A DNA stretch of 64,000 bases. It comes from Streptomyces curacoi (lineage in GTDB: Bacteria; Actinomycetota; Actinomycetes; Streptomycetales; Streptomycetaceae). Where the stretch lies: NCBI RefSeq assembly GCF_001513975.1, contig NZ_KQ947989.1:310001-374000 (forward strand), given 5' to 3'. The translations under genes were made by a program, and so were the position numbers. Within the stretch, counting starts at the first letter, position 1; each line of letters begins with the position of its first letter. This document shows positions 26,158-34,427 of the stretch, in pieces. A model generated the notes under the pieces. That model saw only the letters and a program-made list of their open reading frames with translations, was not told where the DNA came from and made no database searches.

Positions 26158-26841
26158 ATGAGCACCGTCCTGGCCGGACACGGCCTCGTCAAGAAGTACG
26201 GCTCCACCACCGCCCTGGCCGGCGTCGACGTGGAGGTCCGCGAGCGCGACTCGCTGGCGATCATGGGCCCGTCGGGGTCCGGAAAGTCCACCCTGCTGCA
26301 CACCCTCGCCGGGATCATCCGGCCCGACGGCGGCCGGGTGCTGCTGCGCGGCGCCCGCATCGACGACCTCGGCGAGAACAAGCTGAGCGCGCTGCGCCGC
26401 AAACGGTTCGGGTTCGTCTTCCAGTTCGGCCAGCTGCTGCCGGAGCTGCCCGCCGAGGAGAACGTCGCCCTGCCGCTGATGCTGGAGGGCACCCCGCGCA
26501 GGCAGGCCGTCGAACGCGCCCGCCGCTGGTTCGCCCCGCTCGGTCTGGACGGGCTCGAAGGCCGCCGCCCCGGACAGCTCTCCGGCGGCCAGGCCCAGCG
26601 GGTCGCCATCGCCCGCGCGCTGGTGATCGAGCCGGACGTGGTCTTCGCCGACGAACCCACCGGCGCCCTGGACCAGAACACCAGCACCGAGGTCGTCCGG
26701 CTCCTCACCTCCGTGACCCGCGAGCAGGGCGCCGCCCTGGTCATGGTCACCCATGACGCCGACGTCGCCGCCCACTGCGACCGCGTCCTCCAGGTCCGCG
26801 ACGGCCGGATCAGCAGCCACCACCAGTACACGGTCGCCTGA
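26158..26841 (+). CDS. ABC transporter ATP-binding protein (MacB/LolD type)
   Basis: A 227-residue ABC ATPase with all motifs: Walker A GPSGSGKST (37-45), Q-loop QFGQLLPELPAEENV, signature LSGGQ (from 141), Walker B VVFADEPTGALD and H-loop VTHD. It is of the class that pairs with FtsX-type permeases for export, lipoprotein release or antimicrobial-peptide resistance. It is the second gene of a three-gene unit with the DUF4333 protein and the permease 28 bases downstream. Confidence 0.92.
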   Translation: MSTVLAGHGLVKKYGSTTALAGVDVEVRERDSLAIMGPSGSGKSTLLHTLAGIIRPDGGRVLLRGARIDDLGENKLSALRRKRFGFVFQFGQLLPELPAEENVALPLMLEGTPRRQAVERARRWFAPLGLDGLEGRRPGQLSGGQAQRVAIARALVIEPDVVFADEPTGALDQNTSTEVVRLLTSVTREQGAALVMVTHDADVAAHCDRVLQVRDGRISSHHQYTVA

Positions 26842-26869
26842 CCCCGACCGCACCCGACCGGAGACCTCG

Positions 26870-28882
26870 ATGCGTTCCCCCGTCCTGCCCCTCACCTGGC
26901 ACCTCGCCAGGTCATCCGGCCGCCGCGGGCTGCAGAGCCGGCTGCTCGCCGCCTCGGCCGCCGCCGTCGGCGCCTTCGTGATGCTGGTGATGATCGCCGC
27001 CTGCCTGGGCTCCGGCGCCCGCGCCGACCGAACCGCCTGGCGCGTCCCCGACGCGGTGCCCGGCAGGTCGGCGACCGCGGTGCAGGCCACCACCACGACG
27101 TACGTGCGCCACCAGCCGGTCACCGTCGTCAACCTCGCCCAGCGCCCGGACCGGGAGCCGACCCCGGCGCCGCCCGGCCTGAGCGCGTTCCCGAAGCGGG
27201 GCGAGGTGTACGTCTCCCCCGCCCTGGCCGAACTGCTGCACAGGCTCCCCGCGAACCAACTGGCCGACCGTTTCCCCGAGGTGAAGTCGTACGGCACGGT
27301 CGGCGCCGCCGGTCTCGCCTCCCCCGACGAACTGGTCGCCGTCATCGGACGCGCCCCCGGCGACCCCGCGGTCTCCGAGTCCGCCGCTGGCGGCAGCTGG
27401 TACGACGAGGGCCAGACCGCCCGCGCCGGGATCACCGGGTTCTCCGGCTCCAAGCCGAGCATGTTCACCGGCAGCGACCAGCAGACGGCGCTGCTCGGGG
27501 CGGTGCTGCTGGTGGTGCCCGTCGTCGTGCTGGCCGCCGCGGCCGGGCGGCTGGGAGCGGCCCGGCGTGAACAGCGGCTCGCCGCCCTGCGGCTGGCGGG
27601 AGCCACCCCACGCCAGATCCTGGCGATGACCGCGGCCGAGGCGGCGGGCGTGGGCGCCGCCGGTGCCCTCGCGGGCGCGCTGGCCTATGTGGCGCTGCTG
27701 CCCGCCCTGGCCCGGATCCCCTACGGCGTCGGTTCCTGGTACACCGGCGAACTGTGGGTCGGTGTGCCGTGGCTCGCGGCGGTGGTGCTGGGCGTCACCG
27801 TCCTCCTCACCGTCAGCGCGGTGACGATGCTGCGTCAGGTGGCCACGTCGCCGCTGGGGGTGGCCCAGCAGGCCGATCCGCGCCGCACCCGCATGATCCG
27901 GCTCGTGCTGTTCGCCGCGGCTCTCGGTTACATCTTCCTGACCGCACAGGACCACATGACAAACCGTCAGATGATCGTGCTCCTGGTGCTCTTCTACGCC
28001 GCGTTCTGGCTGTTCGGCCCGTGGGTCGTGGACCGGCTGGGCCGGATCGCCGGCCGGTTCGCCCGCCGTCCGGCGACCCTGCTGGCGGCCCGTCGGCTCA
28101 CCGACGACCCGCGCGGCGCCTGGCGCACCGTCAGCGGACTCGTCCTCGCGGGCTTCGTCGCCGGGTTCTTCTCGGTCAGCCGGCTGGACATCGGCTTCAC
28201 CGAGCACCCCGACCAGGTCGCGGTCCTCACCGACGGCGGCGCCGACGCCCGGCACACGGCCGCCGAGACCCGTACGCTGCTGGACCGGGCCGGCGTCAAG
28301 GCGACCGTCAGCACCGTGGGCGAGGACGACTTCGAGGACAGCGTGCTGCTCGGCGACACCGGCGTGGTCGCCCGCGTGTCCGGCGGCCCCGAGCAGATCG
28401 ACGCCGCCACCACCGCCCTGACGGCCGTGGGGAAGGGCCGCTTCCCGGTCTCCCAGGACTACGTGTCCGCCTCCGACGACACCGTCACCGACCGCATCGC
28501 CACGGTCAGCACCGCCACACTGATCCTGAGTTTCCTCGTCGCCACCGCCTCCGCGGGACTGACCGCCGCGGCGAACGTCCTCGACCGGCGCCGCGTCTAC
28601 GGCCTGCTGCGGCTGTCCGGCACCCCCCTGCGGGTGCTGGACCGGGCACGGGTCCGCGAGACGGTCCTGCCCCTGGTCGTCCTGGCCGGCGGCACCACCG
28701 CGATGGGCGTCTTCGGCGCCTACCAGCTCAACAAGGCGGCCGGCGCCACCGTCAACAGCTCCGGCGCGTTCCAGCTCGCCGTCTGTGTCACCATCGGCGC
28801 GCTGGCGATACTCGCCGCGATCGGCGGCAGCAGGCCACTGCTGCGCAGGGTGACGGCCAACCCGACCCAGACCGCGGACTGA
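26870..28882 (+). CDS. FtsX-type ABC permease
   Basis: A 670-residue permease with an N-terminal helix near 20-45, an extracytoplasmic domain, three helices around 220-345 with RREQRLAALRLAGATPRQI between them, then a second membrane unit and three C-terminal helices with RRRVYGLLRLSGTPLRVL. This duplicated FtsX pattern is typical of actinobacterial two-component ABC exporters. The ATG at 26870 follows GGAG. It works with the ATPase just upstream; the exported substrate is unknown. Confidence 0.88.
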   Translation: MRSPVLPLTWHLARSSGRRGLQSRLLAASAAAVGAFVMLVMIAACLGSGARADRTAWRVPDAVPGRSATAVQATTTTYVRHQPVTVVNLAQRPDREPTPAPPGLSAFPKRGEVYVSPALAELLHRLPANQLADRFPEVKSYGTVGAAGLASPDELVAVIGRAPGDPAVSESAAGGSWYDEGQTARAGITGFSGSKPSMFTGSDQQTALLGAVLLVVPVVVLAAAAGRLGAARREQRLAALRLAGATPRQILAMTAAEAAGVGAAGALAGALAYVALLPALARIPYGVGSWYTGELWVGVPWLAAVVLGVTVLLTVSAVTMLRQVATSPLGVAQQADPRRTRMIRLVLFAAALGYIFLTAQDHMTNRQMIVLLVLFYAAFWLFGPWVVDRLGRIAGRFARRPATLLAARRLTDDPRGAWRTVSGLVLAGFVAGFFSVSRLDIGFTEHPDQVAVLTDGGADARHTAAETRTLLDRAGVKATVSTVGEDDFEDSVLLGDTGVVARVSGGPEQIDAATTALTAVGKGRFPVSQDYVSASDDTVTDRIATVSTATLILSFLVATASAGLTAAANVLDRRRVYGLLRLSGTPLRVLDRARVRETVLPLVVLAGGTTAMGVFGAYQLNKAAGATVNSSGAFQLAVCVTIGALAILAAIGGSRPLLRRVTANPTQTAD

Positions 28883-28901
28883 CGGTCCGGCACCCACCGG
28901 T

Positions 28902-28927
28902 CGGCCCGCCACTGCCACGGCGGGCCG
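28902..28927. terminator. bidirectional terminator hairpin
   Basis: CGGCCCGCC (28902-28910) and GGCGGGCCG (28919-28927) form a perfect 9-bp stem with an 8-base loop between the 3' ends of the permease and pectate lyase genes, so it can serve both. Confidence 0.75.
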
Positions 28928-28969
28928 GCCCGCCCTTTCCTCATTCCGCCGCGAACACGTCGACCCCGC

Positions 28970-30073
28970 CTAGCACTTGCCGTCCGACACCTGCAGACCC
29001 TTGCCGGCGCCTGCCGTCCGGCTCACGATGGCCGGCACGCAACTGGCCGCGTCCAGGCTGTGGGAGTAAGGGATGCCGACCGTGGTGTTGGACTTCGGGT
29101 CGGGTCCGGCCGGGTGGTTCTCGCTGCCGGGGCTGGACCAGGTCACGTTGTCGAAGATGTTCCCGCCGACCTGCCAGTACCCGGCGGCATCGGTGTAGAA
29201 GGTGCCGAGGACGTCCTTGGAGTCCTCGAAGTAGTTGTTGTCCACCCTGGCGCGCGCTCCGGCCCGGGAGTTGATGCCGGACTCGTTCAGGCGCACGTAG
29301 TGGTTGTTGTACATGTGGGCGATGCCGCCACGCAGCAGCGGGGCGCGGGAGTCGATGTTCTCGTAGCGGTTGTGGTGGTACGTGATGAAGCTGTTCGAGC
29401 GGTCGCTCTCGCTGTTGCCGACGAGGCCACCGCGGCCGGAGTTGCGCAGAACGCTGTACGAGAGGGTCACGTACTGGGTGTTGTCCTTCAGGTCGAAGAG
29501 GCCGTCGAACCCCTCCGGCTCCCCACCCGACGCCTCCAGGGTGGTGTGATCGACCCAGACGTTGCGGACGTTGCGCTCCATGCCGATGGCGTCACCGCCG
29601 TTGGACGTGGGAGAGCCCGACTTCTTGACGTTCCGGACGGTCACGTTCTGGATGATGACGTTCCTGGCTTCGCGGAGGTGGATGCCCACCTGGTCGAAGA
29701 CGGCGCCGCCGCCGACCCCGACGATCGTGACGTTGCTGACCTTCTTGAGCTCGATCACGCCGTCGGCGGTGTCGCAGCCGGCACCCGACACCTTCTTGGT
29801 GTTGGCGTGGTTGACGGTCCCCTCGACCTCGATGGTGAGCGGCGTACTCGTGCTCGCCCGGCCGCACAGCGCCGCGTGGATCGCGGTCCCGGTGGTGGCC
29901 CGCACCTTCTGCCCGCCCGCGCCGCCGGTGGTCCCGCCGTTCTGGGTCGCGTAGCCGGTGACGCCGCCGGTCGCCGCCGACGCCTCGGACATCGGCAGTG
30001 CCGCGCCGGTCACGGCGGCAAGGCCCGTCACGGCCAGCGCCGCGCAGAGTCGCAGTGCGACTGATCGCCTCAT
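28970..30073 (-). CDS. secreted pectate lyase, PL1 family
   Basis: A 367-residue secreted enzyme. A signal peptide (MRRSVALRLC, hydrophobic core, cleavage near SEASA) precedes a right-handed beta-helix. PL1 motifs are clear: VWVDHTTLE (the wiDH site), the calcium-binding Asp-rich segment around FDGLFDLKD, and RAPLLR with the catalytic arginine. Two Cys near the C-terminus may pair. GGGGAG lies five bases before the ATG. It cleaves polygalacturonate by beta-elimination outside the cell. A LacI-type palindrome lies 136 bases upstream. Confidence 0.92.
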   Translation of the reverse strand: MRRSVALRLCAALAVTGLAAVTGAALPMSEASAATGGVTGYATQNGGTTGGAGGQKVRATTGTAIHAALCGRASTSTPLTIEVEGTVNHANTKKVSGAGCDTADGVIELKKVSNVTIVGVGGGAVFDQVGIHLREARNVIIQNVTVRNVKKSGSPTSNGGDAIGMERNVRNVWVDHTTLEASGGEPEGFDGLFDLKDNTQYVTLSYSVLRNSGRGGLVGNSESDRSNSFITYHHNRYENIDSRAPLLRGGIAHMYNNHYVRLNESGINSRAGARARVDNNYFEDSKDVLGTFYTDAAGYWQVGGNIFDNVTWSSPGSENHPAGPDPKSNTTVGIPYSHSLDAASCVPAIVSRTAGAGKGLQVSDGKC

Positions 30074-30208
30074 CTCGTCTCCCCATTCGCCTTCGTATGC
30101 CGGGTGTTGACCTGCCGGCCGGTTCGGTGGCGGGCAGGTGACGGCGACGATGCGGCTGGTTCGAGAGCATGAACGGCCCGGTTGGCCGGATGTCGCACCG
30201 CAGCCGGA

Positions 30209-30220
30209 GAAAGCGCTTTC
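30209..30220. promoter_or_regulatory. LacI-family-type operator
   Basis: GAAAGCGCTTTC is a perfect 12-base palindrome with the central CG step and AAAGCGCTTT core common to LacI/GalR operators. It lies upstream of the pectate lyase and differs from the CebR box at 4625, so a different repressor is expected. Nothing else is evident in the gap up to 30367. Confidence 0.65.
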
Positions 30221-30367
30221 GAGGAACGTAAATGCTTGCCGCGAACACGTCAACAGCTAGATGCTCGATCAGTGGTCACACACCTGAACGCCGGTGAAGG
30301 GAACGGGACTTCGCGGTCTTCAGCGCGGGGCTGCGGATGCTGACGGCTTCGGCACACCTCCGCGACG

Positions 30368-30741
30368 TCAGCGGAACAGGCCGATGTGCTCGCGGACCCA
30401 GTCGTCGTAGGTACGCAAGTGCCTGCCGATGATGTCCTGCACGGATGGCCGTTGACCCCCTCGGCGCGGATGGTGTCAGGCCAGTCCGACCCTGTCGCCG
30501 GGTAAGTCCCCTCGATGACGGCACCCATGACGGCCGACGGCCGGATGTGCGTCCAAGGGATGCCCGCGCGTTCCACCGCCTTCTCGATCGCCAGCCAGAA
30601 TCACGTGTCGGGCGGACAGGCCTCCTCGTACTCCGGCCCGTGAGACGACAGAAGGACGATCTTCCTGACGGCCGCGCCCCGCGCCACGGCGCACTCCAGC
30701 GGGCGGGTGATGGAGCCTTCGACGACCTTCACCCGCGCCGG
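30368..30741 (-). pseudogene. broken NmrA-like NAD(P)-binding protein gene
   Basis: On the minus strand a frame reads VKVVEGSITRPL ... KIVLLSSHGPEYEE, meets an in-frame TGA at 30601-30603, continues in the same frame as WLAIEKAVERAGIPWTHIRPSAV up to about 30450, then needs a frame change to finish with IIGRHLRTYDDWVREHIG before a stop at 30368. This is the C-terminal half of an atypical SDR / NmrA-like oxidoreductase. The Rossmann start is missing. Two or more lesions make it a decayed gene at the edge of the biosynthetic locus. Confidence 0.75.
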
Positions 30742-30826
30742 CCGACGATCCCGGTGGGGCAGGTGCCCTCGCCCCTGCGCGGGCTGACCACGGTCAGCAG
30801 GTGTACGCCGAGGGTCTGCGCGGGCG

Positions 30827-32107
30827 TCAGGCGGCGCGAAAGGCAAGGACGGTGTTGTGACCGCCGAAGCCGAGGGAGTGGCTGAGCGCCAGGTGGATGT
30901 CTTGGTGTCGCGGTTTGTCCGTGACCAGGTCGATGCCGTCCGTGCCGTCGTCGAAGGCTGTGAAGTTGGCGGTGGGCGGGACCGCGCCATGCGCGACCGA
31001 GAGCACGGTGAGCGCCGCCTCGACGGCCCCGGCCGCGCCCATGGTGTGGCCGAGGACGCCCTTCGCCGAGGTCACCGAGGGGGGCTGGCGGCCGTACAGG
31101 CGGCGGATCACCGCGGCTTCCACACGGTCGTTGAGCGGCGTGCTGGTGCCGTGCGCGTTGATGTGGTCCACCTCGTCCGGCGCGGCACCGGCTTGCGCCA
31201 GCGCTGCCCGGACGGCTCGTTCGAGGCCGGTGCCGTCGGGGTCGGGGGCGACCGGATGGTGTGCGTCGGTGGTCGTCGCGTGCCCGGTGAGCAGGGCCAG
31301 CGGACGGGCCTGGCGTGCTCTGGCGTCCGCCTCGCGTTCCAGCACCAGCACCGCGGAGCCTTCGGCGAGAACGAAGCCGTCCCGGTCCCGGTCGAACGGC
31401 CGTGAGGCGCGGACGGGATCGTGCGTACGCCGGGACAGGGCGCCCATCTTGGCGAAGGCTGCCGAGCACAGCGGTGTCACCATGGCGTCGCTCCCGCCCG
31501 CCAGGGCGATGTCGCAGTGCCCGGCGGCGAGCAGCAGGCCGGCGGTGATGACGGCGCTCGCGCCCGAGGCGCACGCGGTGGAAGTGTGCAGGGCGGGGCC
31601 CTTGACGCCGAGTTCCAGCGCCGCGTGTCCGGCGGCCATGTTGGGCAGGTAGGCGGGCAGGGTGTGGGGGGAGATTCGGTCCGGTCCGGTGGCGAGCAGT
31701 CGGCGGTGCTGGTCCTCCAGTGTGCCGATCCCCCCTGCGGCCGAGCCGATCACCAGGGCCGTGCGCTCGGGCTGCCAGGCGCCGTTGTCGCCGTCGGCAC
31801 CGGCATGGCCGGCACTGTTGAGGCCGGCGCTGTCGAGGGCTTCGCGGGCGGCTGCCAGCAGCAGTTGGGTGGCGCGGTCGAACCGCCATGGTTGGCGCAG
31901 CCGGGCGTGGGTGTGCGGGTCGAAATCCGGCACGCGGCAGGCGATCGGGACCGGGAGTCCGGCCAGTTCGGGGGCGTCGGCGGCGGTGGAGCGCCCTGCG
32001 CACACTCCCTCCCAGGTGGACGCCGTGCCGGTGCCGGACGGGGTGACCAGGCCGACTCCGGTGACCGCGACCGTGACCGCGACGGCGGGCGGGGGCGTTG
32101 CGGCCAC
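30827..32107 (-). CDS. beta-ketoacyl-ACP synthase II (FabF/RedR type)
   Basis: A 426-residue condensing enzyme. The catalytic Cys is in STACASGASA, the two His are in NAHGTSTPLND and VLGHTMGAAG, and the conserved Lys is in SAKG, so the active site looks complete. It elongates acyl chains on the ACP encoded just upstream. The GTG at 32107 overlaps the ACP stop by one base (TAGTG), implying coupling. The KASIII-ACP-KASII order matches redP-redQ-redR of prodiginine clusters. No chain-length-factor partner is present, so it is not an aromatic minimal PKS. Confidence 0.88.
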   Translation of the reverse strand: MAATPPPAVAVTVAVTGVGLVTPSGTGTASTWEGVCAGRSTAADAPELAGLPVPIACRVPDFDPHTHARLRQPWRFDRATQLLLAAAREALDSAGLNSAGHAGADGDNGAWQPERTALVIGSAAGGIGTLEDQHRRLLATGPDRISPHTLPAYLPNMAAGHAALELGVKGPALHTSTACASGASAVITAGLLLAAGHCDIALAGGSDAMVTPLCSAAFAKMGALSRRTHDPVRASRPFDRDRDGFVLAEGSAVLVLEREADARARQARPLALLTGHATTTDAHHPVAPDPDGTGLERAVRAALAQAGAAPDEVDHINAHGTSTPLNDRVEAAVIRRLYGRQPPSVTSAKGVLGHTMGAAGAVEAALTVLSVAHGAVPPTANFTAFDDGTDGIDLVTDKPRHQDIHLALSHSLGFGGHNTVLAFRAA

Positions 32108-32394
32108 TACGCCGTACCTCCCTGGCCGGCGGAGTCGGCGCGCAGCCGGTGGACCGTGTCCCTCACCTGTTGCACGGTCAGCCCGATGTTGGCCTCGGAG
32201 TCGTCGAGGGGAACCTGCCACTGCTCCTGCAGGGTCACGTACAGCTCCACGGCGGCCAACGAGTCGAGGCCCAGGTCTTCCAGCGTCGCCGCGGGCCGGA
32301 TGTCCTCGGGCGCCACCTCGAACTTCCCCTGGAGCACGGTCACGAGGTGCTGGTCGACGGGATCGGCGGAGTGGACGAGTGTTTCGGAAGCCAT
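32107..32394 (-). CDS. acyl carrier protein
   Basis: A 95-residue ACP with the phosphopantetheine attachment serine in the DLGLDSLAAVELY motif (about residue 48) and an acidic helical fold. AAGGAG lies nine bases before the ATG. The ATG lies inside the 3' end of the upstream KASIII gene (55-base overlap), and its stop overlaps the KASII start. It should carry the growing acyl chain between the KASIII, KASII and SDR enzymes of the locus. Confidence 0.92.
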   Translation of the reverse strand: MASETLVHSADPVDQHLVTVLQGKFEVAPEDIRPAATLEDLGLDSLAAVELYVTLQEQWQVPLDDSEANIGLTVQQVRDTVHRLRADSAGQGGTA

Positions 32395-33494
32395 GATGCG
32401 TTGCTCCTTCGGGAGTTGTCGGTCTCGGGTTCGGGTGGGGTGATGCGGGGTTCGGAAACGGGCCAGGTCAGGGCTGTCGATCCCCAGGTCAGCCCACCGC
32501 CGAAGGCGGTGAGCAGGGTGCGTGCCCCTGGTTCGGTGCCGTTGCGGGCCGATCCGTCCGCCAGTACCAGCGGGATGGACGCGGCGGCCGTGTTCCCCAG
32601 CTCGCTGAGGTTGCCGAGTCGGCGCTCCGGCGGGATGCCGAGCCGGTCGGCGACGGCGTCCAGGATGCGCTGGTTCGCCTGGTGGGCGACGAACGCGCGG
32701 ACGCTGTCGGCGGGCCAGCCGAGCTGGTCCAGGACGGCCCGGCTGGAGGCGGTCATCCGGCGTACGGCATGGGCGTAGACCTCGCGGCCGCGCATCCGGA
32801 AACGATGGTCGCAGCGCGCGTCGTGATCGGCCGGCCAAGGGGCGCGGGAGCCGCCGCCCGGCACGGTGATCAGGTCGCGTCCCGCGCCGTCCGCTCCGAG
32901 GTCGGCGGCGAGCACGGCGCCGGGCTCGTCCGGGCCGCCGCGGCGCAGCAGTACGGCACCTGCCCCGTCACCGAAGATGGGGGCGGTCTCCCGGTCCGCG
33001 GGGTCGAGGATGCTGGAGAAGGCATCGGCGCCGATCACCAGTGGCGCCGAGCAGACCCCGCCGCGCACGAGTGCGGTGGCGACGGTGAGTCCGTAGACGA
33101 ATCCCGAGCAGACCGCGGCGAGGTCGAACGCGGGAACGCCGTTGAGCCCGAGCCGGTGAGCGACCTCGGGTGCGCTCGCCGGGCAGGGATGGTCGGGGGT
33201 GGTGGTGGCCAGCAGGACGAGATCCGGGCGTGGCGTGCTGCCGGGTGCCGCGGCCGCGGAGCGCAGCGCCGCGCGGGCCGCCGCGGTGGCGAGGGCGCCG
33301 GTGCCGGTTCCGGGAGTGGTGCGTCGGCGGCGGGCGATGCCGGTGCGGGTGCGTAGCCACTCGTCCGTGGTGTTCAGCGCGCCGGCGGCGATCACGTCGT
33401 CGTTCGCCAGGACGCGCGCCGGCAGGCAGCCGCCTGTCCCGGCGACCACGGCCGTGGTGCCGGTACCGGGCGCGCCGAAGGTGACAGGAGACAT
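32340..33494 (-). CDS. beta-ketoacyl-ACP synthase III (FabH/RedP type)
   Basis: A 384-residue KASIII with a complete triad: Cys in AAVCSGFVYG, His in AHQANQRI and Asn in LGNTAAAS. It begins chain synthesis by condensing an acyl-CoA with malonyl-ACP. The fold ends at LTWGSTALTW; about 30 further residues, Pro/Ser-rich and without a pattern, run through the first 55 bases of the ACP gene. The tail is probably read-on to the next stop rather than a functional domain. GGAGG lies nine bases before the ATG. Confidence 0.9.
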   Translation of the reverse strand: MSPVTFGAPGTGTTAVVAGTGGCLPARVLANDDVIAAGALNTTDEWLRTRTGIARRRRTTPGTGTGALATAAARAALRSAAAAPGSTPRPDLVLLATTTPDHPCPASAPEVAHRLGLNGVPAFDLAAVCSGFVYGLTVATALVRGGVCSAPLVIGADAFSSILDPADRETAPIFGDGAGAVLLRRGGPDEPGAVLAADLGADGAGRDLITVPGGGSRAPWPADHDARCDHRFRMRGREVYAHAVRRMTASSRAVLDQLGWPADSVRAFVAHQANQRILDAVADRLGIPPERRLGNLSELGNTAAASIPLVLADGSARNGTEPGARTLLTAFGGGLTWGSTALTWPVSEPRITPPEPETDNSRRSNASWLPKHSSTPPIPSTSTS

Positions 33495-33569
33495 GGCAGC
33501 GGTCCTCCGGGGATGCGGGGTGCGGGAGTGGGGGCGGGCGCGAGGATGCGGAGTGCGTGGTGACGGCGG

Positions 33570-34427
33570 TCAGGCCGCGAACGGCGAGGGCGGCTTGGGG
33601 ATCCCCGCGAGGCCGCCGTCCGGGACGGCGAGGCCGCCGTCGACCACGAGGGCGTGCCCGGTGACGAAGGAGGATGCCGGGGAGGCGAGGAACAGCGCCG
33701 CGGTGGCCACCTCCGCCGGCTCCGCCCAGCGGCCCATGGGGACGTGCGCCATCAGCCAGTCGGAGACCGCCGCCGTGCCGTACGCGAAGGACGTCATGTC
33801 GGTGCGCGTCCAGCCGGGGCACAGGGCGTTGACGCGGATGCCCTGTCGGGCCCAGCCGGCCGCGAGACTGCGGGCGAGCGAGACCTGGGCGGCCTTCGAC
33901 GCCGCGTAGGACTCCATCAGCGGGGTGCCGACCAGTCCGGCGATGGACGACATCAGCACCACGCTCGCCTGCTGCGACTCCGTCAGGTACGGGTGGGTGG
34001 CGCGGCAGAGCGCCGCGGTGGCGTTGACGTTCACCGAGATGACGTCGTCCCAGGCCTGCTGCGGCAGTTGCTGGAGCGGCAGCAGCGCGGGGGTGCCGTC
34101 CTCGGTGACGGGCAGCACGCCCGCGTTGTGCACCAGCACGTCGAGCCCGCCGAGCGCCGAGGAGGCGGCGTCGGCGACCCGCTGAGCGGACCCGGACTGC
34201 GCCAGGTCGGCGGGCACGAGCACGGCCTTGCGACCGTGTGCCTCCACGGCGCGCGCCGTCTCCTCCAGAGCGGCCTCGGTGCGGGCGGAAAGAGCCAGGT
34301 CCGCGCCCGCCTCGGCGAGGGCTTCGGCGACGGCGCGGCCGATGCCCCGGGAGGCCCCGGTGACGAGGGCTCGCGCACCGGTGAGGTGGAAGGAGTCGAG
34401 GACGCTTACGGGGTGGGGTGTGTTCAT
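33570..34427 (-). CDS. short-chain dehydrogenase/reductase (FabG-like)
   Basis: A 285-residue classical SDR. The cofactor motif is TGASRGIGRA (about residues 23-32), followed by NAG, the catalytic Ser in VVLMSSIAG, YAASK (Tyr and Lys) and the PGWTRTDM block. TGA..GIG with an Arg suggests NADPH. The likely role is reduction of the 3-ketoacyl-ACP made by the locus synthases. Its ATG overlaps the stop of the second KASIII-like gene (ATGA). Confidence 0.88.
   Translation of the reverse strand: MNTPHPVSVLDSFHLTGARALVTGASRGIGRAVAEALAEAGADLALSARTEAALEETARAVEAHGRKAVLVPADLAQSGSAQRVADAASSALGGLDVLVHNAGVLPVTEDGTPALLPLQQLPQQAWDDVISVNVNATAALCRATHPYLTESQQASVVLMSSIAGLVGTPLMESYAASKAAQVSLARSLAAGWARQGIRVNALCPGWTRTDMTSFAYGTAAVSDWLMAHVPMGRWAEPAEVATAALFLASPASSFVTGHALVVDGGLAVPDGGLAGIPKPPSPFAA

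Noticed and set aside
30827..33494. Aromatic type II minimal PKS
   Set aside because: There is no chain-length-factor partner: the two synthases are KASII and KASIII with complete active sites, matching the redPQR type.
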